A DNA stretch of 64,000 bases from Armigeres subalbatus (taxonomy: Eukaryota > Arthropoda > Insecta > Diptera > Culicidae): contig NC_085141.1 of NCBI RefSeq assembly GCF_024139115.2, forward strand, positions 391,516,632 to 391,580,631, in the 5' to 3' direction. Position numbers and translations under genes: made by a program. Numbering within the stretch: the stretch's first letter is position 1; each line of letters starts with the position of its first letter. The notes beneath the pieces are model-generated. The model was given only the letters and a program-made list of their open reading frames with translations, was not told the origin of the DNA and made no database searches. Shown here piece after piece: positions 11,591-21,064 of the stretch.

Positions 11591-11944
11591 CGCTTAGTTT
11601 CATAGGGGCGTAACTATATAGATCGATGTCTCTTCGCCGATGTTTTCTATCTTTTATTGTACCGAATTGCGCTAGTTTGTCGATGATTTAATGGTTTGGT
11701 GTGATATAGGATGATTGTATTTTGCACCAGAATCAATAACCACGGTTGTAGCTTTTGAAACAATTGAATTATTAACAAAATATAAAATCGATTAAGAGAT
11801 TTCGATCAATACAGTTACGAAACTGAACGCGAGAATTGTGCCAATAATGTCATATGGCCGAACCGATCATATTGCCAAAAATGTTGTTCAGTGTTGTAAA
11901 ATATCATTGGAGTTCATTTGTATAATTTTCCCAGAACTTTTTTC

Positions 11945-12035
11945 AGTTGAGTCAAGTACGAGACACTGAAGTCGGCCTTACTGTTGAGGTCAAAATACGT
12001 ATCTGTCATAGTTACAATAAAGTAGTGGAATTGTT
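11945..12035. mobile_element. Foldback element, half copy
   Basis: GTCAAGTACGAGACACTGAA, then CTTACTGTTGAGGTC and ATACGTATCTGTC, then AGTAGTGGAATT. This is one arm of the foldback at 47.4-47.66 kb. It stops where the degenerate satellite begins. Confidence 0.75.
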
Positions 12036-12039
12036 AGTG

Positions 12040-12461
12040 CTTTTTTCGGAATTTCTTCTGCTAATTCTTCTTAATTATTTCGGAAAACTCTTCACATTTG
12101 CCTCAGCAAGTTCTTCACAATTTCCTAGGAAAATTCTTCGGGATTTACTCGACAAATTCCTCAAAATTTCCTTAATAAATTTTTCTTGGCAATTCCTCGG
12201 CCACGTTTCCTCGGCGAATTAAAAGGAATACCCTCGGCAAATTCTTCGAATTTTCCTTGGCATATTCTTTTGGATTTCTTTTGGGAATTCTTCGCAATTT
12301 TTGCGAATACTTCCAAATTTCTCGGTAAATTCTTCGAAACTTTCTCAGTAAATTTCCTCTCCGAATTATTCGAAACATCCTCAGCAAGTTCTTGGAAATT
12401 TCCTCGGTTAATTCGTCGGAATTTCCTAGGCAAATTTTTAGGGATTTCCATTTTTTAGTCT
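12040..12461. repeat. Degenerate satellite, TTTCCTCGGCAAATTCTTCG type (left part)
   Basis: Imperfect tandem copies of a unit of about 24-27 bases, TTTCCTCGGCAAATTCTTCG. Multiple frames on both strands stay open because the unit lacks stop codons. Those frames have biased composition (Phe, Leu, Ser or Lys, Arg) and are not genes. Confidence 0.88.
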
Positions 12462-12486
12462 TTTTGTCAAATTCTTCGATTTTTGG
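12462..12486. repeat. Left TSD of the 604-bp SINE
   Basis: A 25-base word beginning TTTTGTCAAATTC and ending GATTTTTGG, repeated exactly at 13091-13115. Confidence 0.85.
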
Positions 12487-13090
12487 TAACGGGCTTGGTG
12501 GTCATATGGCTACCGCTTCTGCCTCATACGCAGGAGGTCATGGGTTCAATCCCAGGCCCGTTCCATTCCTCCTACTTTGTATCTTTTCATATATTTCTCA
12601 TGTTCTAGCAATCGCTAGAACTGGGAATGGGCTTTCATACCGTTTCCATCTTTTATCCCTATACATACCTACAACTTGATTAGTTCTAGCAGGTAACTGT
12701 TCGGCATCTAATTAGAATACTACACCACCCTTTCATAACTATCACATTGGCAACCCGTTAACCAAGACGAACCTCTGCCATAAAACCTTAACCCCAAGAT
12801 CCCAATAAAATTCCGCAGGAACTCGTGGCGAGTGCAGAGGTGTTCTCGGCTTGCAGTGGGCGAGTGACTGCATCATTAATTCCTTCCCATCCCCGATGAC
12901 CGTGAGGACGTGGCCAGCGCTGTTATCGACTATCCAAAATACTAGAACCCTCGGACTGTGCACATTGAGGTTGGAGAGCAAATCCCATGCTTCCATCCAT
13001 TGGTTCCCTGTGCAATTGCGATTGTTCTGGTCGATCACGGAGTAGCAACTACGAAATGCACGGTCATCATGCTCATGCTCATGCTCATGC
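12487..13090 (+). mobile_element. Long tRNA-derived SINE inserted in satellite
   Basis: The head folds like a tRNA: CGGGCTT pairs with AGGCCCG over seven positions with one wobble. TGGTCATATGG sits where the A box should be and GGTTCAATCCC where the B box should be, and the anticodon-like loop is CTCATAC. A body of about 500 bases follows, ending in GTAGCAACTACGAAATGCAC and a hexamer tail (CATGCT)n. Exact 25-bp direct repeats flank it. RNA polymerase III transcription and LINE-driven insertion are inferred. A diverged relative lies at 21065-21480 and a fragment near 52635. Confidence 0.85.
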
Positions 13091-14416
13091 TTTTGTCAAA
13101 TTCTTCGATTTTTGGCAAATTCTATTAAATTTCATTGGCAGTTTTTTCAAATTTCCTTGGCATTTTTTTCCAAATTTCCTCGGCAAATTCTTTGAAGTTT
13201 CATCGGAAAATTATTTACAATTCCCTCAAAAAGTTCTTTGCAATTTGCTCAGAAAAAATCTTTCTTCGGAACATTTATCAAAAATCTTTTAAAGAGTTCT
13301 TCGCAATTTCCTCGGGGTATTCTTCGAAATTTCGTTGGAAAATTCTTTGAAAAATTATCGACAAAATTTTTAAAATTATCTTCGGCGAATTCATTGAAAT
13401 TTCTTCTCATTTTTTTCCGAATTAACTCATCAAATCCTTCAAAATTCCCTCCGAAAATCTTGCTTAAAAAAGTTATTCGCAGTTTCCTTGGAAAATTCTT
13501 CGGCAAATTATTCGAGATTTCTTTGGCAGATTATTCGAAATTTTCTCGGCAAATTCTTCAGGAAGTGAAATGAGGAAGTTCAGTAAAATCTTCAAAATAT
13601 CATAAATATTATAATCTTCCTAGTCATATTTTTGGGGATTCCATTGGAATATTTTTCGGTGTTTCCTCGGAAAATTCTTTAAAATTTCTTCACCAAATTG
13701 TACGGAATTTTTTCGGCGAATTTTGTCGAAATTGGAGAATTAAACAAAACATCCTAGTCAAATTCTTTGATATTTCCTCGGTAAATTCTTCGGAATTGGT
13801 CGGCAATTTCTTCCATTTTTTTCAGAATTTCCTTGGCCAATTCTTTGAAACTTCTTGGGGAAATTCTCCGTAGTTTCTTTGGCAAATTCTTTTAAATTTC
13901 CCTAGAAAATTATTTTTAATTTCCGTAGCGATTTCTTCGAAATACTCTCAAAAAATTCTAATCAATTTCCTAGTCAAAATTTTTAGGATTTCTTCAGCCA
14001 TATGGCCGAAAATGTCACTTGTCGCCTGATTTTTTTGGAAAAGTCGTATGCCTAAAAGAGAGGCTAAAAATTTTCTTGGCAATCCCCCGAAATTCTTATG
14101 GCATTTTTTTCGTCATTTTATAGGCGATTTTTTAAAAATATATAAATATATAAATTTCTTAACATCATCTTAGAAATTTGTTGGAAATTTTCTCGGTAAA
14201 TTCGTCGATATTTTTTGGGAAAATTCTTCGCAATGTCCCCGAGAAATTTTTCGGTATATTCTCATCAAAATCTTTAAATTTATTTGACAAATTCTACTAA
14301 ATTTTCTGTGCAAATTCTTTGAAATTTCTTCGGCAATTCCATCAAAAAGTCCTTCGCAATTTTACTCGAAATATTCTCGAAATTTTTTTAGACATTCCTT
14401 TGGATTTTTTTTGTTT
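13091..14416. repeat. Degenerate satellite (middle part)
   Basis: Continues the TTTCCTCGGCAAATTCTTCG array with heavy decay. A GGCCGAAAATGTCACTTG fragment of the other array type lies near 14003-14022. Confidence 0.87.
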
Positions 14417-14418
14417 TA

Positions 14419-14630
14419 AAGCTTGTCCACGTTAAATTTCGGACACCCATCATCCAATGCGATTTTTAAAAATTTTCACAAACCACTGAGAAGATCAATT
14501 TACATGGCAGCTGAATCTCTCCGCTTTACGTGATGCTTTCAGCATGTTTTCATTCTTGTCCAAATTGATAAAATGGCTACAAATCAATTAGACATTGTCT
14601 AAGTGTCCGAAATTTAACGTGGACAGGCTT
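14419..14630. mobile_element. TA-flanked MITE, ~25-bp TIR
   Basis: The TIR AAGC(T/C)TGTCCACGTTAAAT continues TTCGGACAC on both ends, with one mismatch. TA dinucleotides sit at 14417-14418 and 14631-14632. At 212 bp with no coding capacity and a TA target, it fits a non-autonomous Tc1/mariner-type element. The surrounding satellite resumes on each side. Confidence 0.8.
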
Positions 14631-14639
14631 TATATCTTT

Positions 14640-15440
14640 ATTAGCGAGACTTTCAGCCCAAGACTGGCTCGTAACGTATATCCGTGAATAATTTAACAAA
14701 AATAATTCAAAGAGTTCTTCGCATTTTCCTTGGGAAATTCTTCCGAATTTTCTCGACCAATTTTTTGGTATTAATTCGTCAAATTCATCAAAATTTCCAC
14801 GGAAAATTCTTTAAAATTTACTTCTCAAAAAAGATCCTCGCAGTTTCCTTGGCGAATTCCTCAAAACTTCCTCAGTGAATTATTCAAAATATCATCAGCA
14901 AATTCTTCAAATTTTTCAAATCTTTGATATTTCCTTGGTAGGCATATTCTTCGGAATTTCTCGGCAAATTTTTCGGGATTTTCTTGGTAAATTCTTTGCA
15001 ATTGCTTCGTTTTTTCAACATTTCCTGGGCAAATTGTTTGATTTTATTCGGGAAGTTCTCCGGAATATCTTCGGCAAATTCTTTAGAATTTCCTCAGCCA
15101 ATTCTTTTTAATTTCTTTATTGAATTCTTACGAAAACTCGAAAAAATCCTCAAAAAAAATCTCAGCAATTTTATCGGCAAATTTTCTGGAATTTCTTCTG
15201 GATTTGCTCGGCACATTCTTCTAAATATCTTCGGTTGATTCTTTTCAATTTCCTCGACATTTTCTTGGCAAATTCTTCAGAATTTCCTTGGCAGTTGTTT
15301 CAGAATTTCGTTGGAATATTCTTCGAAATATCTACTCGTCATTCTTTGGAATTTCCTATCATATGTTCTTCATTTTCATATCATTTTCGTAATTCCCAAA
15401 GAATTCTTCGGATTCTCAGAGTAAAAAAATCATATTCCAG
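14640..15440. repeat. Degenerate satellite (right part)
   Basis: Same unit family as 12.0-14.4 kb, with TTCCTCGGC and AAATTCTTC words. Frames of 64-84 codons in it are repeat artefacts. Confidence 0.86.
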
Positions 15441-15679
15441 CTTTGTAATAATTTGCTGTTGAATAATGTAGTTTCCTGAACTAAAATTTCCGGCAATCTA
15501 CAGGAGTCAGGAGTGAGAAATTATAAATTAGATTGAAACATCTATTATTGATGCAAAAATGTCGGCGGCGGCGTATAACGTCAAAAACTGTAGGCGGTTG
15601 CGTGGCGCTACGGCGCTATTTTCACGGCAAGGAGTGAGAAATGATAAGTTAGAAGAGAGAAATGAGACGTCTCACTCTC
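15441..15679. other. Short direct repeats next to RTE-2 copy A
   Basis: GGAGTGAGAAATTATAAATT (about 15508) recurs as GGAGTGAGAAATGATAAGTT (about 15630), 122 bases apart. A GC-rich stretch with GGCGGCGGCG lies between. A palindrome, TGAGACGTCTCA, lies just before the LINE tail. Confidence 0.6.
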
Positions 15680-15695
15680 TATTATTATTATTATT

Positions 15696-17180
15696 TCAGA
15701 CTAAGGCCGAAGTGGCCTGTGCGGTATGTAAGAGTCTTCTCCATTCGGCTCGGTCCATGGCAACACGTCGCCAGCCACGCAGTCTACGGAGGGTCCGCAA
15801 GTCATCTTCCACCTGATCGATCCACCTTGCCCGCTGCGCACCTCGCCTTCTTGTGCCCGTCGGATCGTTGTCGAGAACCATTTTCACCGGGTTATTGTCC
15901 GACATTCTGGCTACGTGCCCGGCCCACCGCAGTCGTCCGATTTTCGCGGTGTGAACGATGGATGGTTCTCCCAACAGCTGATGCAACTCGTGGTTCATTC
16001 GCCTCCTCCATGTACCGTCCGCCATCTGCACCCCACCATAGATGGTACGCAGCACTTTCCTTTCGAAAACTCCGAGTGCGCGTTGATCCTCCACGAGCAT
16101 CGTCCAGGTCTCGTGTCCGTAGAGGACTACCGGTCTAATGAGCGTTTTGTAGATGGTCAGTTTGGTACGGCGGCGAACTCTATTCGATCGAAGCGTCTTG
16201 CGGAGTCCAAAGTATGCACGATTTCCAGCCACTATACGCCTCCGAATTTCTCTGCTGGTATCATTTTCGGCAGTCACCAGTGAGCCCAAGTACACAAATT
16301 CTTCTACCACCTCGATTTCATCACCACCGACGCCAACTCGCGGTGGGTGGCTCACATTGTCTTCTCTTGAACCTCTTCCTATCATGTACTTCGTCTTCGA
16401 CGTGTTGATGACTAGTCCGATCCGCTTGGCTTCCCTCTTCAGTCTGATGTAGGCTTCCTCCATCTTCTCAAAGTTACGTGCCATAATATCTATGTCGTCG
16501 GCGAAGCCAAATAGCTGGACGGACTTATTGAAAATTGTGCCACTCGTGTTAATCCCTGCTCTTCGTATTACCCCTTCCAAAGCGATGTTGAATAGCAGAC
16601 ACGAAAGACCATCACCTTGCCGTAACCCTCTGCGGGTTTCGAAGGGGCTCGAGAATGCCCCTGAAACTCGAACTACGCACATCACCCGATCCATCGTCGC
16701 TTTGATCAACCGTGTCAGTTTATCCGGAAATCCGTTTTCGTGCATAAGCTGCCATAGCTGGTCCCGATCGATTGTATCATATGCGGCTTTGAAGTCGATG
16801 AATAGATGATGTGTGGGCACGTTGTATTCGCGGCACTTCTGCAGTACTTGGCGAATGGCGAACACCTGGTCCGTGGTGGAGCGTTCGCCCATAAAACCCG
16901 CCTGGTACTGCCCCACGAACTCCCTTGCAATTGGTGCTAGTCGACGGCATAAAATTTGGGAGAGTACCTTGTAGGCGGCGTTCAGCAATGTGATTGCGCG
17001 GTAGTTGCTACAATCCAGCTTATCGCCCTTTTTGTAGATGGGACACACGACACCTTCCATCCACTCCTGCGGCAAAACTTCCTCCTCCCAAATCTTGGTA
17101 ATGACCCAGTGCAGCGCTCTAGCCAGTGCCTCACCACCGTGTTTAAATAGCTCTCCTGGTAGTTGGTCAACCCCAGGGCT
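15696..17180 (-). pseudogene. RTE-2 copy A reverse transcriptase and C-terminal domain
   Basis: One uninterrupted frame of about 490 codons: GVDQLPGELFKHGGE, KKGDKLDCSNYRAITLLN, GQYQAGFMGERSTTDQ, FIDFKAAYDTIDRDQLW, GLRQGDGLSCLLFN, FGFADDIDIMA (FADD codons about 16494-16508) and YGHETWTMLVEDQRALGVF, ending RRLLHTAQATSALV with TGA immediately before the TAA tail. RT motifs look complete. The frame is separated from its upstream linker by a one-base loss at about 17175, and the endonuclease is missing, so it is called a pseudogene. Confidence 0.88.
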
Positions 17181-17613
17181 TTGTTGTTCTTCAGCCGGCC
17201 AATCTCCTCCTGGATTTCCTGGAGATCCGGGGCCGGTAGAATTATGTCCTGCGCGCGTTCCCCTAGGTCCATCACCATACCGCCATCTTCGTCTGCCACA
17301 TCGCCATTCAGGTGCTCTTCGTAGTGCTGCTGCCACCTTTGGATCACCTCACGCTCGTTCGTAAGAAGGTTCCCGTTTATGTCCTTGCACATATCAGGCT
17401 GTGGCACGTGGCCCTTACGTGAACGGTTCAACTTCTCATAGAACTTTCGTGTGTTATTAGTGCGGTACAGTTGCTCCGTCTCTTCACGGTCTCGATCTTC
17501 CTGCTGACGCTTTTTCCTCCGGAAAATCGAGTTTTGTCTGTTCCGCGCCTGTTTATATCGTGCCTCATTCGCCCTCGTGCGGTGTTGCAGCAATCTCGCC
17601 CATGCTGCATTCT
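17175..17613 (-). pseudogene. RTE-2 copy A linker region
   Basis: Lys/Arg/Glu-rich linker, AAWARLLQHRTRANEARYKQ through FYEKLNRSRKGHVPQPDMC and HYEEHLNGDVADEDGG, up to LKNNKAL. Copy A has CCCCAGGGCT where copy B has CCCCAGGGGCT, so a one-base difference moves the RT out of frame. The 5' part of the ORF is absent. Confidence 0.85.
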
Positions 17614-17848
17614 GCAAATTACCTCATCTGCCAAACGACCATTTTTGTCAAACGGCATTTTCGGCCAAATGACCTGTTTGTCCAAATGACTTTTTCGGCC
17701 AAATGATCGCCCGAACGACATTTTCGGCCGTTTATCCATTTCGGCCATATGGATTTCGGCCTAATGATATTTCGGCCAAATGCCATATTCAGCCAAACAA
17801 CTTTTGGCCTAGTGACATTCGGCCAAATGGGCCTTCAGCCAACGGTTC
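17614..17848. repeat. GGCCAAATG-type degenerate array
   Basis: About a dozen imperfect units such as TTTCGGCCAAATGACCTGTT and TTTCGGCCATATGGATTTCG. It abuts the truncation point of RTE-2 copy A and the 5' end of the next LINE. Confidence 0.85.
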
Positions 17849-18125
17849 TCAGGCAAGTACTTGTTAAGCTCAAATTAATCACTTCCTGACGCCTTGTCTG
17901 ATTCCAGCAGAGTGAATGTAGAATCTCAAACCGTTAGAACCCGCAATCGGACACCGGGACGCACACTTGCCGCTGGCCGTGACGAAGAACCTTATCCGTC
18001 CACGGTCCTGTGTATGAATCAGAAAAGAGGGTCTTCCGCCAACCATCTTCAGGCAAGTACACTCTTATTAGGATCGGCTCACTGCCTGACATCTCACGTG
18101 ATTCCAGCCGCAGTGTGATTCGAGA
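17849..18125 (+). repeat. Two ~75-bp repeats in the LINE 5' region
   Basis: CAGGCAAGTAC, then a TCA.T.CCTGAC word, then TGATTCCAGC and a GTGA-containing end, occurs at about 17849-17925 and again at about 18048-18125. Iterated 5' leaders act as promoters in some LINEs; that role here is inference. Confidence 0.5.
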
Positions 18126-18234
18126 ACTTCAGGCCGCTCCGTATATCGTCTTCAGGCCGCTACGATACACCGCATCTGGCAGTTACGCCTGCCAGCGCTC
18201 GGCATTCTTCAAACCACATGATACCTGTGTACTA

Positions 18235-18520
18235 AGGGGGCCCTCCTTATTCGTGCGGTAAGACGCGCGGCTACAAAACAAGACCATGCTGAGGGTGGCT
18301 GGGTTCGACTCCCGGTGCCGGTCTAGGCAATTTTCGGATTGGAAATTGTCTCGACTTCCCTGGGCATAAAAGTATCATCGTATTAGCCTCATGATATACG
18401 AATGCAAAAATGGTAACTTGGCTTAGAAACCTCACAGTTAATAACTGTGGAAGTGCTTAATGAACACTAAGCTGCGAGGCGGCTCTGTTCCAGTGTGGGG
18501 ATGTGATGCCAATAAGAAGA
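18235..18520 (+). mobile_element. Feilai-like tRNA-derived SINE
   Basis: tRNA-like head with B box GGGTTCGACTCCCGG near 18300, then GGAAATTGTCTCGACTTCCC, TAATAACTGTGGAAGTGC and AGCTGCGAGGCGGCTCTG, ending in an AAGAAGA tail. A perfect 12-bp TSD, ACCTGTGTACTA, lies at 18223-18234 and 18521-18532. About 286 bp, the size expected for Feilai from memory. Pol III transcription is inferred. Confidence 0.9.
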
Positions 18521-19059
18521 ACCTGTGTACTACCAGAATGTGAGAGGGTTGCGCACAAAAATTAGTCAACTTCGTTTGGCGTTATCCAGCAGTGACTATG
18601 ACGTACTCGTTTTCACGGAAACGTGGCTATGAACTGATTATCAAAAGAAGAGAAATTGCTTGTCGTATCTATGAGTATCTTCCGTCAAACTCTAATATGC
18701 AGTTACATGTTGCTCATGCGAATGCTGTACGTTCCACAGCAGTTAATTCCTCTAAGTCTGATATAGTTCTATCGAATGTTGACTATAACATTCCATCTTT
18801 GCGCTGGAATTTGGATGTCGATGTCAACGGGTACGTCCCTTCCAACGTTTCCACTGACACCGAGCGCAACTTCATGGAAGCAATGTTCACCAATGGCTTG
18901 AGGCAAATTAACCATGCTGTAAACATAAATGGAAGACTTCTCGATCTGATATTCACTACTCCCACTCTCTCTGAGATCGTTGCTATAATTGAGTCAACTT
19001 CTTCGCTACTGCCAATTGATATCCACCATAAACCAATCATCGTACTTCTTGATATATGA
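18521..19059 (+). pseudogene. Jockey/CR1-like endonuclease remnant
   Basis: From 18528 the frame reads YYQNVRGLRTKISQLRLALS and SSDYDVLVFTETWL, with the catalytic Glu in TETW, and stops at 18630. Homology resumes in another frame with FMEAMFTNGLRQINHAV, LLDLIFTTP and PIDIHHKPI, the last equivalent to the C-terminal His motif. The middle of the domain is missing. Confidence 0.8.
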
Positions 19060-19159
19060 CTATTCGGCATGCGACTTCGACCTGATCCTACATCGATTGG
19101 ATACCATTCCTGCGGTCTGATACAATGAACGGAATGTTATCGGCCCTCCACAAATTCTG

Positions 19160-19765
19160 GCATATAAAGCAATCATTTCTGCTGCCCACGAAAACTATGT
19201 GCACCACGTTCAAGGTTCTGTAAAGGAGAATCCTTCCCGTTTCTGGAACTACATCACAAAGAGGAAGAATGACAACGGCTTTCCCAGTTTGGTGAAGTTT
19301 AATGGGACAACTGTGAGAACAAGCAATGAAGCAGCTAACCTTTTTGCTGCGTACTTCGAACATGTTTTCCGTAGAACATCTCTTGTTCTTCGCCAGAATT
19401 GTTTTGGTCAAATACCTTCCTACGATATCAGCATCCCATGCTGTCATTTTTCTCCTGATAAGATTAGAACAGCTCTGAATGATCTTGACACATCTAAAGG
19501 TCCAGGAACAGCCCATCTTCCTCCCGCATTTTTTAAGAATTACGCCGCTTCGTTGGCGACTCCAATTGCTGCAGTGTTCAACCGCTAGCTCCAATACAGT
19601 GTTTCCATAAATCTAGAAGCCGAAATTGCGGGGAACTATCGCTGTTTAAGCAAGGTTTTCGAAAAGCTGATCTACGCACGATTGTATAGAGCCAACAACA
19701 ATAAATTTGATGTGTTACTTGTCAACCATATCTCTAGAGCTTAAAGCCAAGCGACAAGTCGGTTC
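19160..19765 (+). pseudogene. Jockey/CR1-like RT, N-terminal part
   Basis: SAAHENYVHHVQGSVKENPS, FWNYITKRKND, EAANLFAAYFEHVF and DTSKGPGTAHLPPAFFKN match the pre-RT region of Jockey-type ORF2. A stop at 19586-19588 is followed by AGNYRCLSKVFEKLIYARL near 19.62-19.69 kb, so part of the finger domain has been deleted. Confidence 0.78.
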
Positions 19766-19771
19766 CATATA

Positions 19772-19990
19772 GGGGAACTGTTCCATTGTCCATATCACTG
19801 AACATATATTCATCTCATCGCAAAACAGAGAAATACAGCACCAATCTTATCACTTCTTTTTGCTAACATGCGTTCTCACTGCTGACAAAAAATCACAAAA
19901 ATTAAAAAAACAAATCAAATTCCTTTTCATTGCTTTGTTTTTGATGGGATGGAAATGAGAGCTATGAGATGAAGTGCCGAACCGTTCCCT
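19772..19990. mobile_element. MITE with TATA target duplication
   Basis: The left end GGGGAACTGTTCCATTGTCC and the reverse complement of the right end, AGGGAACGGTTCGGCACTTC, form an imperfect TIR of about 25 bp. TATA flanks it at 19768-19771 and 19991-19994. Removing it with one TATA lets the LINE read VPYIDFAKAFNTVPHD in frame, which confirms both boundaries. Confidence 0.85.
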
Positions 19991-20425
19991 TATATCGATT
20001 TTGCAAAAGCCTTCAACACTGTACCCCATGATATTATTATCGACAAACTGAATAACATAGAATTCCCAGGGAGGAGCACAGAATGGCTGCACTCTTTACC
20101 TATCTGATCACAAGACTTTTGTGACAGTGAACTGCAGGCGCTCCAATACCTTTTCAATGACATCTGCAGGGAGCGTCGTCAGTCCTCTAATATTTGTCAT
20201 CTACGTTAACGAACTCGGTTTCGTGATTTCATCAAGCAAGATTTCATATGTTTTATATGCAGTCAGCACCTGAAATTTTTCTGCATAATTGCATCTCGTA
20301 CGGATTGTGCTGTTATTCAGGACGACATTAATCGTTTGCTTGTTTGGTGTGGCGACAATGGATTGCGTGCAAACAGTAAGAAATGCATTCATAGCTTTCA
20401 CATGCTCCGCCAACGCTATCCTGCA
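19991..20425 (+). pseudogene. Jockey/CR1-like RT, palm region
   Basis: YIDFAKAFNTVPHDIII, then SPLIFVIYVNELGFVI and ISYVLYA where FADD should follow, then DCAVIQDDINRLLVWCGDNG and LRANSKKC. Frames change several times. Motif A survives; the catalytic FADD is not readable. Confidence 0.75.
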
Positions 20426-20465
20426 GCATTATTACGTTGGACCGGACGGATTGGAACGCGTCATT

Positions 20466-20860
20466 TAACCTCCCGAGCTATCCAAGTCGTTGTAAGCTGA
20501 TCGACTTGGGAACTCTTTTCGCCAGGCGCCCAAATATGCAGATTGTTTATCTTTGACCTCCTAATAGGGAATCTGGATTGTCCCAAGCTACTGGAGCTCG
20601 TACGTTGTAATGCTCCCTCGCGCAGATTGCGAAACTCGCCTTTATTTGAGATTCCTGAGATTCCATATAACAAACTTTGGCTACCATAATTGTTTTGATT
20701 TGTGTTCGCATTCTTTTAACAAAGTTTGTCACAAGCTCGATTTTATTCTGTCCAAAAATGTGTTTAGGATCAGAAAATAAAAATAACTTAGCTATTAAGG
20801 AAGCAATCTATGCGTCATGGTCGAAGATGGTGCACTAATAAATAAGTAAACAGTTGAATA
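20466..20860 (+). pseudogene. Jockey/CR1-like ORF2 C-terminus and 3' end
   Basis: LPSYPSRCKLIDLGTLFARR, then after a shift DLLIGNLDCPKLLELVRCNA and PSRRLRNSPLFEI. This is the conserved C-terminal signature (R.C..L.L, IDCP.LL, P.R.LR) of this LINE group. An AT-rich end with repeated TAAA words follows near 20.84 kb. Confidence 0.75.
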
Positions 20861-21064
20861 AAACATATGTTTTTTTTAATTATAATGAAAGCAATTTTGT
20901 CGGACAATAATTATGAACTGTTTATACTTCTAGATTGTATTTAGTTAGTTCACGGAATGTAGAGTAAATAAACTAATTAGTGCGAGTTTTTCCCATGTCA
21001 TGGACGCAGAGCATTCGCAAAGTCCGAGTTCGTGGTTCTGCTTTGTGCGGTCAGTGATTAATAA

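Larger units (their letters stand above)
15680..17613 (-). mobile_element. RTE-2 copy A, 5'-truncated LINE
   Basis: The minus-strand 3' end is a (TAA)n tail at 15680-15697. Similarity to copy B (58227-61536) is very high to 17613, where it stops within the linker-coding region. 5' truncation is the normal outcome of target-primed reverse transcription. It keeps the linker, the whole RT and the C-terminal domain. No clear TSD was found. Near identity to copy B suggests recent activity of this family. Confidence 0.9.
17849..20860 (+). mobile_element. Jockey/CR1-like LINE, decayed, carrying a SINE and a MITE
   Basis: Excluding the SINE (18235-18520) and MITE (19772-19990), the order is a 5' region with two related repeats, an endonuclease, an RT, a C-terminal domain and an AT-rich 3' end with AATAAATAAGTAAAC. 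The endonuclease start YYQNVRGLRTK and RT words YIDFAKAFNTVPHD are typical of the Jockey/CR1 group. I cannot fix the clade. Frameshifts and internal deletions, including loss of FADD, make it inactive. Confidence 0.82.

Noticed and set aside
9843..12035. A 2-kb giant foldback formed by the arms at 9.84 and 11.95 kb
   Set aside because: The 9.84 kb copy already ends in its own right-terminal sequence, so the two are separate partial copies.
12488..12562. Functional tRNA-Met-like gene (loop CTCATAC)
   Set aside because: The tRNA-like fold is followed by a SINE body and tail, and the whole is bracketed by a 25-bp TSD, so it is a SINE head.
12161..13573. Frames of 70-111 codons rich in Phe/Ser or Arg/Lys
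   Set aside because: They arise from the stop-poor satellite unit on both strands; codons follow the repeat.
15662..17364. Several plus-strand frames of 60-158 codons
   Set aside because: They are antisense to the RTE-2 RT and have no domains; GC-rich RT coding leaves open shadow frames.
18592..18700. Met at 18592 as start of a separate gene
   Set aside because: It overlaps the endonuclease start in another frame, and the useful homology begins only further downstream; this is a frame-shifted LINE remnant.
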